Below, in pieces: positions 34,588-43,558 of a stretch of DNA of 64,000 bases. Position 1 is the first letter of the stretch. Every line of letters begins with the position of its first letter. The translations under genes and the position numbers were made by a program. This stretch comes from Sinorhizobium psoraleae. GTDB lineage: Bacteria; Pseudomonadota; Alphaproteobacteria; Rhizobiales; Rhizobiaceae. The stretch is from NCBI RefSeq assembly GCF_013283645.1, contig NZ_JABEKV010000005.1, positions 62,001 through 126,000 of the forward strand, given 5' to 3'. The notes under the pieces were generated by a model. That model saw only the letters and a program-made list of their open reading frames with translations. It did not search any database and had not been told where the DNA came from.

Positions 34588-35670
34588 TCAGTTCTCGAAA
34601 CGCTTGCCGACCTTGGCGACCGTTTCCTTGGTCACGAGTTGGGCACGCGTATCGAGATTGGCGGCCGAAATGCCACGGTCGATCTGCAGGTAAAGCTGCA
34701 TCACCGGCCAGAAGCCCTGCAAGAACGGCTGCTGCCCGAGCGAGCCGGTGAGGTTGCCGGCAGCGATGCCTTCCTGCTGGGCCGGGCCAAGGTCGAAGCC
34801 ATAGGCGCAGAACTTGTTCGTCCACCCCATCTGTTCGACGGCCTTGACCAGCGGCGGCGTGAAGACGTTGTTGGCGGTAAAGGCGCCGACGACGTCGCCG
34901 CGCGACTCGAACAGCGACACGAGCGCATTGACCGGGTCGTTCGGGTTCGTGTCGATGCCGACGTTTTCCGGGCCGGCGTCGACCTTGAAGGCGTCGAGCT
35001 TGCCGGCATCCTTCAGCGTCTTGACGATCGCGTTGAAGGCGGCGGTAACGCGGTTGTTCACTTCGATGTTGCCCATTGCGGTCGACGACGGCAGCAGGAT
35101 CGAGCCCGAAGTGGCGCCGCTGTCGAGCACGCATTTGGCCAGCGCCTCACCGCCGATCGCTGCTGCCGAAGCGTCCTGGCCTGTATGGCTGATGCTGCTT
35201 CGGTTGAGGATCGTGCCGTCGAAGGAGTTGGTCGTGGCGACCGGAATGCCGGCGGCCTCGGCGGCCTTGACGATATCGTTGTATGCGCCGGCCTGCGGTG
35301 TCGTCATGATGATCCCATCGATCGTCGGGTCCTGTACGATCTGGTTCAGGATCTCGATCTCGCGGGCGGGATCATCCACCGGCGATTCCGAACCGAGCAG
35401 CAGGATGGTCGCGCCGATCATGTTGCCGGCGACCTTGGCTCCGACATAGACCGGATCGAAGAAGCCGTTGCCGGCCGTGTGGGTCACGATGGCGAAGGTG
35501 AGATGGCCATCGGCCGAATGGAAGTTCTTCGTTTCCGGAGCTTCCTTGGCGGCGTCATCGAAGCTGTAGCCGCCGACTGCCTTTTCGACACTGCCGGACT
35601 GGGCAAAGGTGTTCTGGGCGCAAAGGGATAGCGCCGCGACCGATGCCGCGCACAATAAAACTCGCCTCAT
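34588..35670 (-). CDS. Sugar ABC transporter substrate-binding protein, CUT2 type
   Basis: A 360-residue periplasmic protein of the Peripla_BP_4 (ribose-binding) type with a Sec signal (MRRVLLCAASVAALSLCAQNTFA). Typical segments are LTFAIVTHTAGNGFFDPVYVGAKVAG, DPTIDGIIMTTPQAG and AGIPVATTNSFDG. GGGAGG precedes the ATG. It opens the operon that encodes the fused permease and single ATPase; the sugar is unknown. Confidence 0.92.
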   Translation of the reverse strand: MRRVLLCAASVAALSLCAQNTFAQSGSVEKAVGGYSFDDAAKEAPETKNFHSADGHLTFAIVTHTAGNGFFDPVYVGAKVAGNMIGATILLLGSESPVDDPAREIEILNQIVQDPTIDGIIMTTPQAGAYNDIVKAAEAAGIPVATTNSFDGTILNRSSISHTGQDASAAAIGGEALAKCVLDSGATSGSILLPSSTAMGNIEVNNRVTAAFNAIVKTLKDAGKLDAFKVDAGPENVGIDTNPNDPVNALVSLFESRGDVVGAFTANNVFTPPLVKAVEQMGWTNKFCAYGFDLGPAQQEGIAAGNLTGSLGQQPFLQGFWPVMQLYLQIDRGISAANLDTRAQLVTKETVAKVGKRFEN

Positions 35671-35910
35671 GTTGGTCCTCCCTTGCAATCACGGGAGAAA
35701 GCCGTTCGGGCGCGTGACTGAGAGGGTCCGAAAGCTTCCTCCCATCTGCCAAGATGCTAATATTCTGCGCATTCCGGTCGAAGTAAATGGTGAACTCACC
35801 AAATTGTCGTATTTATTAGGGCGGTAGACCGGTTTCGCGAGATAAACGCCCTGGCGCTGTCGACGCCGGCGGGCGCCCCCCCATCGCCGGCGTCGACTGC
35901 CCCTCGAACT
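35671..35910. other. Upstream region of CUT2 sugar operon, no gene seen
   Basis: This 240-bp gap contains the promoter of the minus-strand sugar operon. Apart from one perfect dyad at 35788-35801, listed separately, I see no coding sequence or terminator hairpin. Confidence 0.5.
35788..35801. promoter_or_regulatory. Perfect 14-bp dyad TGGTGA-AC-TCACCA
   Basis: The 6-bp arms are exact around AC. The dyad lies about 120 bp upstream of the binding-protein start in an AT-rich stretch. The TGGT/ACCA ends recall GntR-family operators, but no regulator gene is adjacent, so the cognate protein is unknown. Confidence 0.5.
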
Positions 35911-36927
35911 TCAATGCGCTGAAAGCCCGAAGAGCGCCTCAGCATTGCGGAAGCAGATCTTTTCGAGGTCCGCCTTGGGAAGGTCGAGCGTGTTCAGGAT
36001 TTTCAGCGTGTCGCGGATATAGCCCGGGCCTTTTTCCGGATCGAACGGCGAGTCGGACGCAAAGAGGATGCGGTCGCTGCCGTAAAATTCCAGGCCGCAG
36101 AGCGTCGCTGCGCGCGAACCGAAAACGGCGGTGTCTGCGTAGAAATCCTTGAAATAGTCCAGCGGACGCTTCTTCAGCCGCTTGAGCACGAGAGAAAGAT
36201 CCTCGTCCGAGGTCCGCTTGCCGAGCTGGTCCCAGCCGGGGCCGACACGTCCTTCGAAATAGGGAACCATCGCTCCCATGTGGTGGGCCAGCACCTTGAG
36301 GCCGGGAAGCCGGTCCATGAAGCCGGAGAAGACGAGCCGCGCCATGGCGGCGCTGGTCTCGTAGGGCCAGCCGAAGGTCCACCAGATCTCGTATTTCGAT
36401 TTGTCCTCCGTTGCATAGTCCGGCATGGACGAGTTCCGTGACGGGTGGAGCAGTACCGGCTTGCCATGGCGGGCAGCGGCTTCGAAGATCGGGAAGAAAC
36501 GCTCCTCGTCGAGCGGCGCGCCGTTGACGTTGGTGTGGATCTGCAGGCCGTTCGCGCCGAGTTCGGTGAAAGCCCGCTCGGCTTCTCTGACGGCCGCTTC
36601 GGGAGCGTTCATCGGAAGTGCGGCGACGAAGCCGGCGAACCGGTCCGGGTGTTTCTCGACGAGTTCCGCCAGTCCGTCATTGCCGAGTTTGGCAAACTCC
36701 GTCGACAGCTCCGGGCCGCCCATGGCTTCGAGCGGCGGCATGCCGAGCGAGAGGATCTGCGTATAGTCCTTGAACTCGTCCATGACACGGAAGCGGGCTT
36801 CGAGGTCATGTATGCAGGGAATGCCTTGCATCCGGCGACCGATATCCTTGCCGGCACCGTCGAGCTGCTGGATCCTTTGCCAGAGCGCTTTCGGGAAAAA
36901 GTGATTGAACGCGTCAATATAGTGCAT
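35911..36927 (-). CDS. Amidohydrolase_2-family protein (decarboxylase/hydratase-like)
   Basis: A 338-residue TIM-barrel metal-dependent protein of the ACMSD/gamma-resorcylate decarboxylase/LigJ superfamily. Visible features are MHYIDAFNHFFP (His9 as metal ligand, with Phe7 where HxH or ExH is usual), VLLHPSRN, VLAHHMGAM and the late ILFASDSPFDPEKG aspartate. AGAGGAA precedes the ATG. It follows a class II aldolase gene (41 bp) and a Pht5-like gene in one operon, so a C-C bond-breaking step on an aromatic acid or ring-cleavage product is plausible. It differs clearly from the LigJ-like protein at 57762. Confidence 0.82.
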   Translation of the reverse strand: MHYIDAFNHFFPKALWQRIQQLDGAGKDIGRRMQGIPCIHDLEARFRVMDEFKDYTQILSLGMPPLEAMGGPELSTEFAKLGNDGLAELVEKHPDRFAGFVAALPMNAPEAAVREAERAFTELGANGLQIHTNVNGAPLDEERFFPIFEAAARHGKPVLLHPSRNSSMPDYATEDKSKYEIWWTFGWPYETSAAMARLVFSGFMDRLPGLKVLAHHMGAMVPYFEGRVGPGWDQLGKRTSDEDLSLVLKRLKKRPLDYFKDFYADTAVFGSRAATLCGLEFYGSDRILFASDSPFDPEKGPGYIRDTLKILNTLDLPKADLEKICFRNAEALFGLSAH

Positions 36928-36968
36928 CGTGTTCCTCTTGCTGCGATTTGGCCTGGTGGCGCCGAGGG

Positions 36969-37661
36969 TCAGCCGCGCTTCAGGCGCCGGACGAGATAGG
37001 CGAAAGTGGCTTTGAACATTTCTTCGCGGAACATGTGCCGGCGCTTGGCCTTGACGTCCTCCGGCTTGCCGAGCGCCTTGGCGCCGCCCGCCGCCTCGAC
37101 CCAAAGCTGCATCATGCAGGCGGTTTCGAGCGAAAGCGCCAGGTAGATTGCCTGCTCGATGCTGGCGGCTGCGGTGACGATGCCGTGGTTCTGCAGCAGC
37201 ATGGCGCCATGACCGCCGAGCGTCGCGGCCACCGCGCGGCCGCGTTCGGCCGTGGTGATCAACTCGGTCGTCTGGGAAAAGACCGGCAGTCCTTCGGAGA
37301 AGATCGATCCGGCGTGGCCGATCGCCTGCAATGGCTTGCCGAGTGCAGAGAAGCTGACGGCGTAGGGCGCATGCGTGTGGACGACGGCGTTGACGTCGGG
37401 CCGCGCCCTTAGCACCTCCGAATGGATATAGACCTCGTTGTGGCGGCCGAGATCACCGGCGACCTTCTCGCCGTCGAGACCGACGGTGATGAGGTTGTCG
37501 GGCGTGATTTCCTCAAGGCCAATCTTCGAGGCCTTCATGTAGAAACGATCCGGCGCATCCGGCACGCGCACCGAAATATGGCCCCGCGTCCAGTCGCCCT
37601 GTCCGGCCTGTTCGAGGATTTTGCCGGCCTCGACCATTCTCTGTTTCACGTCCTCATGCAT
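36969..37661 (-). CDS. Class II aldolase/adducin-fold protein (1)
   Basis: A 230-residue protein of the fuculose-phosphate aldolase fold. The zinc site is visible: Glu76 (NEVYIHSE), His95 and His97 (VVHTHAPYA) and His159 (LLQNHGI). In aromatic operons such proteins often decarboxylate or cleave ring-derived acids rather than sugars. It is the middle gene of the operon 38739-35911. The start at 37661 is the first ATG compatible with family length; upstream in-frame residues are unlike the family. Confidence 0.85.
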   Translation of the reverse strand: MHEDVKQRMVEAGKILEQAGQGDWTRGHISVRVPDAPDRFYMKASKIGLEEITPDNLITVGLDGEKVAGDLGRHNEVYIHSEVLRARPDVNAVVHTHAPYAVSFSALGKPLQAIGHAGSIFSEGLPVFSQTTELITTAERGRAVAATLGGHGAMLLQNHGIVTAAASIEQAIYLALSLETACMMQLWVEAAGGAKALGKPEDVKAKRRHMFREEMFKATFAYLVRRLKRG

Positions 37662-37749
37662 CGTCTTCTGCTCCGATGGCTCATTGCAAAGGAAAGGATT
37701 GCCGCCGGCGAGGAGGTCTCCGCCGCTTCGGTCTTGCGGGTCGCAGGCG

Positions 37750-38739
37750 CTACACACGGTGCTTGTCCCCCCGCTTGCGGCCTTGCGACACGTCGAGGAA
37801 GAGTTCGCAGAGCGGCACCTTGCGATCGATCAGGCCCTGTTCGTATGCATAGCCGACGACCGTTTCGAGCGTCCTGCGGTTCTGGCCGTCGAGGCCGTAG
37901 GCCCAGGGGTCGTCGCCGAGGATTTCCTGCTGTTCCTCCCAGGCCTCGCGGTACCAGGCGAGCGGCACGATGCGCGGATTCTCCATGCGCCGCATCGCGA
38001 TGCGCTTTGCCTCGTTGAAGGCCTGAAAGAGATTGATCGGCACCCAGGGATGGCGCTCGACGATCTCGGGGCGGATGCCGAGAACATGCATGATGGGGAA
38101 AATGCCGGTTCGGCTGTAATAGGCGATCTCCTCCCGCTTGTAGTCGGGAAAAAGCCGGCCGACGCGGGGATCGCGCCTGACGATGGGTTCGATCAGGTCG
38201 GGATGGAGGAGCGCGTCGATCTCGCCGTCGAGAAGCATCTGCTCAACCGACTTGTCGTCGGGAAGGCGATGAAGCCGGAGCCCTTCCGGCGGCGTGAAAT
38301 CGACATCCTCGTCCAGTTCGGCATACCAGTCGATCGACTTGTGCGGGACGCCGTACTCGCTTTCGAGAAGTCCGCGCAGCCAGAGCGTCGCGGTGACGAG
38401 ATAGCTCTTCACGCCGACCTTGCGACCGATCAGATCCTTCGGGTCGCGGATTCCACTTTGGGTGTTGGTGAAGATGAAGCCGTGGCGAAAGCGGCGGTGC
38501 AGAAAGACCGGGATCGCCGCGAAGGGCAGCCCCTGTGCCTTCGCGGCGATGTAGGATGATAGCGAGACTTCGGCGACGTCGAACTGGCCGTTTCTCAGAA
38601 AGCGCCAGTGACGCGTCGTGGAGTCCATCTCGGTCAGGATCGTGAGTTCGATCCCGTCCGGTCGCACGCCTCCCTCCTTCAGTGCCCGGACGATCTCGTA
38701 ATCGCCACAGGCCAGCGTCAGCTCAATCTTTTTCGTCAC
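37750..38739 (-). CDS. 4,5-dihydroxyphthalate decarboxylase-like / PBP-like protein (1)
   Basis: A 329-residue protein of the Pht5-like family, which has a type 2 periplasmic-binding-protein fold but no signal peptide, so it is probably cytoplasmic. Motifs shared with the copies at 51009 and 58858 include GVRPDGIEL, FDVAEVSLSSYI, LIGRKVGVKSY, LRGLLESEYGV and GIFPIMHVLGIR. Pht5 itself decarboxylates 4,5-dihydroxyphthalate to protocatechuate; whether this copy does is unknown. GTG at 38739 follows GGGAGGAAC. It is divergent from the flavoprotein at 38995. Confidence 0.8.
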   Translation of the reverse strand: MTKKIELTLACGDYEIVRALKEGGVRPDGIELTILTEMDSTTRHWRFLRNGQFDVAEVSLSSYIAAKAQGLPFAAIPVFLHRRFRHGFIFTNTQSGIRDPKDLIGRKVGVKSYLVTATLWLRGLLESEYGVPHKSIDWYAELDEDVDFTPPEGLRLHRLPDDKSVEQMLLDGEIDALLHPDLIEPIVRRDPRVGRLFPDYKREEIAYYSRTGIFPIMHVLGIRPEIVERHPWVPINLFQAFNEAKRIAMRRMENPRIVPLAWYREAWEEQQEILGDDPWAYGLDGQNRRTLETVVGYAYEQGLIDRKVPLCELFLDVSQGRKRGDKHRV

Positions 38740-38830
38740 CCGTTCCTCCCACTTCACGCGAGCTGCCCTGCGGCATCACCTAATGCACCATGCGCCAAAC
38801 ATCGCTGGAATGTCCAGCAGAGTCTAAGAA

Positions 38831-38851
38831 TTTCTCGTAATGTGAGATTCT
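38831..38851. promoter_or_regulatory. Regulatory motif TTTCTC-GTAATGT-GAGATT
   Basis: In the 255-bp divergent region between a Pht5-like gene and a flavoprotein gene, TCTC and GAGA flank seven bases. The 12-mer TAATGTGAGATT recurs exactly, on the other strand, in the promoter of the class II aldolase gene at 44646-45419. Confidence 0.45.
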
Positions 38852-38994
38852 GTAATTTTCAGTTTGACGGACGAAACAATCTGACAGTACAAGTTTGTCA
38901 TCCCTATCCGCCGGTGCTCGTTGTGTCGAAGCTGTGATCGATGTCGGTTTGCCGGGGCTGGTTGTGTCGCTAACAGAACTGATGGAATCTTATC

Positions 38995-40608
38995 ATGCGC
39001 GAAACGGACATCCTCATTGTCGGAGCCGGACCTGTTGGGGTGACACTTGCGATCGACCTCGGCCAAAGGGGCGTGCGTTGCACATTGATCGAGAAGAAGG
39101 CGGGGCCGGAGTTTCTGCCGAAGATGGAGCGCTGCAACGCGCGAACGATGGAGATATTCCGGCGCATGGGGCTTTCCGAGCGGATCAGGGCGGCCGGTCT
39201 CGACGCTTCGGTTCCGATGGACGTCTATGTTGTGCTGGCGATGAACGAACCACCGCTGTTGCGACTGCCTTACCCATCCGTCGCCGAGTCGCTTGCGGAG
39301 ATCGCGCTGAGCACCGATGCCTCGCAACCGCTCGAAGCCTATCAGCTCATCTCGCAATATACCTTGGAACCGCTGCTGAAATCCGTCGCCGAAAGCCTGC
39401 CCAGCGTCACCGTGCGCTACGGTTGCGAGTTCCTGTCGCTGGAGCAGGACGAAGGCGGCGTCACGGCACGGACCGCGGATGCGAAGGGTGCGATCGAACA
39501 CATCCGCGCCAAGTACCTGGTTGGCTGCGACGGCGGCGCGAGCCCCGTACGCAAGCAGCTCGGCATCAAACTGCGCGGCGAGGGGAACCTTCTGCATCTG
39601 CGCCAGGCGCTCTATTACAGCGAGACACTTTATGACCGCATCCCGATCGGGGGCGGCCCCGGGCGCGGGCGGCACTATCATGTCGCCGATGGGCAGGCGA
39701 CGTTCCTCATCATGCAGGATTCGACCAAACATTGGACACTTCACGCGGTCGTCGAACGTGACGAGGACATGGCCCAGCAGTTCGAAAAGGCCGTCGGTGC
39801 GCCGGTCGACTATACAATGCTCTATGTCGGGCAATGGAAGCAGAATCTGCTTCTGGCGGATCACTACGGCACCGGACGGGTCTTCCTCGCGGGAGACGCG
39901 GCGCACCTCGTGATCCCGACCGGGGGCCTTGGCATGAACACCGGCGTCGGTGACGCCATCGATCTCGGTTGGAAACTTGCGGCGATGCTGCAGGGCTGGG
40001 GCGGGCCCAACCTCCTGCGCTCCTACGAGATCGAGCGGCGACAGGTGGGCGATCGGAATGTCGGCGCGTCGCGTTATGCTTCGCTCGGCCGACGCAAGTG
40101 GCGCTCTGAGTACCGGCCGGACATCCGCGACGCGACGCCGGCGGGCCAGGCGACACGCGACAATCTCGCGCGTGTGGCAGATGTCGAGCAGCGCAAGACC
40201 AACGAGATGATCGGCGCCGAGCTCGGTTATCGCTATGTCGGCTCGCCAGTCATCACCGATGAGCCCGGAGGACCGGAACACCTCTTCCGCGAGTACCATC
40301 CGACCACCTGGCCCGGTGCCCGGCTGCCGCATCTCTGGCTCGATAGCGGCGAGGCGGTGCAGGACCGCATCGGCCAAGGCTATACGCTGCTGAGGCTCGG
40401 TGGTACCGGCGCCGACGACGGCGCTCTCGGCAAAGCTTTTCGCGCTCGCGACGTGCCGTTCGCGACGGTCGATATCGCCGAACAGAGGGCGCGCGATATC
40501 TACGGCTACAATCTGATCCTCGTGCGTCCCGATATGCATGTGGTCTGGCGTGGGAACCAGGCGCCGGAAGATGCGGCCGCACTCGCGGCCATGGTAACAG
40601 GCCACTGA
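38995..40608 (+). CDS. FAD-dependent aromatic monooxygenase, MhpA-like
   Basis: A 537-residue flavoprotein hydroxylase: GAGPVGVTLAIDLGQRGVRCTLIEK (FAD-binding GxGxxG at about 9-14), YLVGCDGGASPVRKQLG (DG motif) and VFLAGDAAHLVIPTGGLGMNTGVGDAIDLGWKL (GD motif). It resembles 3-(3-hydroxyphenyl)propionate and related hydroxylases and carries a C-terminal thioredoxin-like domain (TTWPGARLPHLWL). Ring hydroxylation of an aromatic acid in the cytoplasm is the expected role. It is a single-gene unit ended by a strong convergent hairpin. Confidence 0.88.
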   Translation: MRETDILIVGAGPVGVTLAIDLGQRGVRCTLIEKKAGPEFLPKMERCNARTMEIFRRMGLSERIRAAGLDASVPMDVYVVLAMNEPPLLRLPYPSVAESLAEIALSTDASQPLEAYQLISQYTLEPLLKSVAESLPSVTVRYGCEFLSLEQDEGGVTARTADAKGAIEHIRAKYLVGCDGGASPVRKQLGIKLRGEGNLLHLRQALYYSETLYDRIPIGGGPGRGRHYHVADGQATFLIMQDSTKHWTLHAVVERDEDMAQQFEKAVGAPVDYTMLYVGQWKQNLLLADHYGTGRVFLAGDAAHLVIPTGGLGMNTGVGDAIDLGWKLAAMLQGWGGPNLLRSYEIERRQVGDRNVGASRYASLGRRKWRSEYRPDIRDATPAGQATRDNLARVADVEQRKTNEMIGAELGYRYVGSPVITDEPGGPEHLFREYHPTTWPGARLPHLWLDSGEAVQDRIGQGYTLLRLGGTGADDGALGKAFRARDVPFATVDIAEQRARDIYGYNLILVRPDMHVVWRGNQAPEDAAALAAMVTGH

Positions 40609-40616
40609 ACGGCAAA

Positions 40617-40645
40617 TGCCGCGAAGCCTCCGAGGCTTCGCGGCA
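40617..40645. terminator. Bidirectional terminator hairpin
   Basis: TGCCGCGAAGCCT (40617-40629) and AGGCTTCGCGGCA (40633-40645) form a perfect 13-bp stem with a 3-base loop, 9 bp after the flavoprotein stop and 28 bp before the end of the converging EutA-like gene. T-runs are weak on both sides. Confidence 0.75.
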
Positions 40646-40672
40646 GGTGTAAACAGCAGTCGATCGCTGTGC

Positions 40673-42181
40673 TCAATCGCGGTCGAAAGCTTCATGGCCG
40701 AGACCGAGGCTCGGGAAGACCAGCGACTTGATCACCACCGGCACGGCGCCGGACGTCTCGAGCATAGCGCCGATGTCGATGAAATCGAACTCGTCGAGTT
40801 TGATGCCGTCGATGGAGACGAGTTTCGAGACGCCGGCTTCCTGTTTGCAGTGCATCCCGACAAGGCCGCCAATATCGCCTTCACCGACGAGGATCAGCGG
40901 ATGACCGCTGTGAAGGATCGGAGCTAGCCCTTCGACAATGCCGCGACAGAAACCGTCGAGCCGTCGGTAGCTTGCCGAGCCTTCCCATTCGTAGCAGACG
41001 GCCACCGCACTCTCGCCGTCTGTGAGATCGAGCCGTGCCAAGGCCTCCCGCACCGCTTCGGCAATGGCGTCCGCGTCGATCTCCTCGCCGAAGACGAGCG
41101 CCGGCTTGATGACCGGCACGTTGCGCACGGGCAGCATGTCGATCGGGTCGACGTAGATCGTGCTGCCGCTCACTTGCACCGTATATTGCGAGGCGCCGAC
41201 GACGGTTGCCCGAATGCCTTGCTGCGGGCGCTCCAGCCGCGGAGGCCAATTGGCGAGACGTTGTCGAAGTTCGACGGCAAGAAGGGGACCAAGATCGCTG
41301 AAATCCTGTTCCGTGTCCGTATAGAGGAATTCGGAAACACCGCCCGAGATCATCACGATGTCGGGCGTTGGACCGGTCGGCAAAGGCGGCAACCGGTGAA
41401 GATCGGCGGTTTCCCGCCGTATCTCGCCGCCCTGCATGGCCTCGAACAGCAAATCGATCATCGAGGCGGCGATGCTTTGGGCATCCTCGGCCGTCAGTAT
41501 CGCGCCGAGTTCGATCGCGACCCCTGCGCGACGCGCAAAGTAATAGCCTGCCTCTTCAATCCGCGTGATGCGGCGGTTGGCGTCGAAGGCGATCACGCGT
41601 GCGCCGATATCGATGGCGCTGATATTACGGATTGCGCCGTCCTCGCAAAGAGCGAGCTTGGAGGTGCCGCCGCCGATATCGACGTTCAGCACCCGTGCGC
41701 CTTTTCCGGAGCGTGCGACTGCGCCCGAGCCGAAGGCGGCGAGCGTCGTTTCCAGCCCGTCTCCGGCACTGACGACGACGAACTTTCCGGTCTGGGCGGA
41801 AAATATTTCACCGATCGCACGCGCATTGCGGCGGCGGACCGCGACGCCGGTCAGGATGAGCGCGCCAGTGTCGATCGCCTCCGGCTTGAGGCCGGCGGCC
41901 TCGTATTGGTCGGCTATAAACGCCCCGAGCGCCTCGGCATCGATCTCGTTGTCTTCGGCGTAAGGCGTCAGCAAGACCTCGGACTGGTGCAGCAGCGTGC
42001 GCTCGACCACCATGTAGCGCGTGTCGAGGCGTTCGAGCACGATGCGCGAGAAGGCGAGGTGAGATGTCGACGAACCGATGTCGATTCCGACGCTGGTCAG
42101 CCGGATCTCATCCTCGAGTTCCATGCTGCGGCCGACATTCGAAAAGAATATCCGGCCGCCCTGTTGTTCTTCCTCCAACAT
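40673..42181 (-). CDS. EutA-like ASKHA ATPase (ethanolamine ammonia-lyase reactivase family)
   Basis: A 502-residue protein with an actin/Hsp70-like ATPase fold: phosphate-1 loop SVGIDIGSSTSHLAFS (about 30-45), phosphate-2-like LNVDIGGGTSKLAL and MISGGVSEFLYT. These match EutA, which reactivates B12-dependent ethanolamine ammonia-lyase. No eutB/eutC or B12 enzyme is present in the window; instead the gene follows a double-cupin gene by 11 bp, apparently in one operon. A chaperone/reactivase role for a neighbouring metalloenzyme is one possibility. The start at 42181 has close-set GGAG; an internal ATG at 42124 is the alternative. Confidence 0.85.
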   Translation of the reverse strand: MLEEEQQGGRIFFSNVGRSMELEDEIRLTSVGIDIGSSTSHLAFSRIVLERLDTRYMVVERTLLHQSEVLLTPYAEDNEIDAEALGAFIADQYEAAGLKPEAIDTGALILTGVAVRRRNARAIGEIFSAQTGKFVVVSAGDGLETTLAAFGSGAVARSGKGARVLNVDIGGGTSKLALCEDGAIRNISAIDIGARVIAFDANRRITRIEEAGYYFARRAGVAIELGAILTAEDAQSIAASMIDLLFEAMQGGEIRRETADLHRLPPLPTGPTPDIVMISGGVSEFLYTDTEQDFSDLGPLLAVELRQRLANWPPRLERPQQGIRATVVGASQYTVQVSGSTIYVDPIDMLPVRNVPVIKPALVFGEEIDADAIAEAVREALARLDLTDGESAVAVCYEWEGSASYRRLDGFCRGIVEGLAPILHSGHPLILVGEGDIGGLVGMHCKQEAGVSKLVSIDGIKLDEFDFIDIGAMLETSGAVPVVIKSLVFPSLGLGHEAFDRD

Positions 42182-42192
42182 CGCTCCGCCAA

Positions 42193-43431
42193 TCAGACGA
42201 CCGTCGACATCTTTTTGGTCGTATCGGTCGGCTTCTCATACCACTCGGGCTTCATGCGGATCTCCACGCCGTTCCGCTTGAGATGCGCCTCGTATTCGTT
42301 GCGGATAAAGGGGTCTTCCATCCAGTAGGGGATGGCCGTGCCACCTTCGTTGACGTCGATCGCCGTGTAATCCGTATGATTTTCGCCAGGCGCGCCAGGA
42401 TCGCGGCCGGGATTGTGCGGGCCGAACCAGGCCATCAGGCGGAATGGTTCCTTAGAGACGCTGAAGTGCTGGTGATACCAGCGGGCGCCGCCGGGCGCCG
42501 CCGTCACCATGCCGAACGGGCCGTAGTCGAGGCGGCGTACCTTGTCGGCGTGGCCGTCCTTCCAGGGGTTGACGCCGTATTGCTCGGGCCAGGTGTAGGT
42601 ATAGCCTTCGCCCTTCAGGCAGATCAGGATCGCCGCCGAGGTGTGGGCGTGTGCCTTGGAATAGCGGCCGTTCTCGTGCTGGCCGATCCAGTAATAGAAG
42701 GTGTTGTTGGTCATGAAGGGCTCGACGCGGCGGTAGCCGGGCGAACGCCGATTGTCGAGCGGCAGTTCGCAGTTGACGGCGTCCGGCAGGAAGTTCGTGC
42801 GCCGCATGGCGAGACCGCGCACCGGATCGGGCTCGATCTCTTCGCGATATTTGTAGAAGTCGTCGGCGCCTGAGAAACGGTCGCGGAAGACGTAAGGGTT
42901 GTTGAAGACGGCGTCGGCGTTCTGGAGCTGGTTGAGCACGTTTGGCGCCGTGGTGCCGCCGAGCAGCAGCGCAGGACTGTTGGTCGCATTGACGATGCGG
43001 TGCCATGCATTCATCGGGATGGAGAACATAGAGCCCTCCTGCCACTCGAAGACATGCTTGCGGCCTTCGCCTTCGAGCCAGACCTCGGTGGAGCCGCGCC
43101 CCTCGACCACGATGTAGATTTCCTCATACATGTGCTTCTCGGCGTTGAGTGCGCCGGCGGCGGGGACCTCGACGAGGTGGCAGCCCCATTTGGTTTCGGT
43201 GCCGTAGAGCTGGATGTAGGTGCCGTTGCCGCCGGTCCGCTTCCACGGCTTCAGCGGCAGGTTCTTCACGCTCGAGACGCCGAGATCGCGAAAGACCGGA
43301 ATGCCTTCCTCTTCCATGAACTGGTCATAAGGCGTCGGCTGTTTCTTGAACTCGCCGAAGCCAGCCTTCTTGGTGCCAGCGGGCTCATGCCAGTGGGTAC
43401 CGGTGCCGCCGCCAAGTGGGTCCTGATGCAT
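42193..43431 (-). CDS. Double-cupin (gentisate dioxygenase-like) protein
   Basis: A 412-residue bicupin. The N-terminal cupin has EKHMYEEIYIVVEGRG (His100, Glu104) and IPMNAWHRIVNAT (His144). The C-terminal cupin has KAHAHTSAAILICLKGEGYTY (His261, His263) and GARWYHQHFS (His320, His322), a full metal site. The layout recalls gentisate 1,2-dioxygenase and related ring-cleavage cupins, so oxidative ring opening is plausible though unproven. GGAG precedes the ATG. It heads an operon with the EutA-like gene and is preceded by an 8-bp-arm dyad at 43559-43579. Confidence 0.8.
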   Translation of the reverse strand: MHQDPLGGGTGTHWHEPAGTKKAGFGEFKKQPTPYDQFMEEEGIPVFRDLGVSSVKNLPLKPWKRTGGNGTYIQLYGTETKWGCHLVEVPAAGALNAEKHMYEEIYIVVEGRGSTEVWLEGEGRKHVFEWQEGSMFSIPMNAWHRIVNATNSPALLLGGTTAPNVLNQLQNADAVFNNPYVFRDRFSGADDFYKYREEIEPDPVRGLAMRRTNFLPDAVNCELPLDNRRSPGYRRVEPFMTNNTFYYWIGQHENGRYSKAHAHTSAAILICLKGEGYTYTWPEQYGVNPWKDGHADKVRRLDYGPFGMVTAAPGGARWYHQHFSVSKEPFRLMAWFGPHNPGRDPGAPGENHTDYTAIDVNEGGTAIPYWMEDPFIRNEYEAHLKRNGVEIRMKPEWYEKPTDTTKKMSTVV

Positions 43432-43558
43432 TCCTGTCTCCTCTCGGTTGTCGCAGTCGGGCAGGGCGAGCCGCGCTCGCGGTGGGGATGCATATCTGCT
43501 CCGGATTGCCCGTTTCAGCCAAACGCTAACAGACGGAGGGAATGACGGTAGTGCGTTT

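Noticed and set aside
34588-35670. Idea that the CUT2 importer belongs to the adjacent aromatic island
   Set aside because: Its binding protein, permease and ATPase are all sugar-type, it has its own promoter dyad, and none of the island operator motifs occurs upstream.
38824-40695. Minus-strand open frame of 623 codons opposite the flavoprotein
   Set aside because: The flavoprotein has all three FAD motifs; the opposite frame runs through the terminator hairpin and has no recognisable domain.
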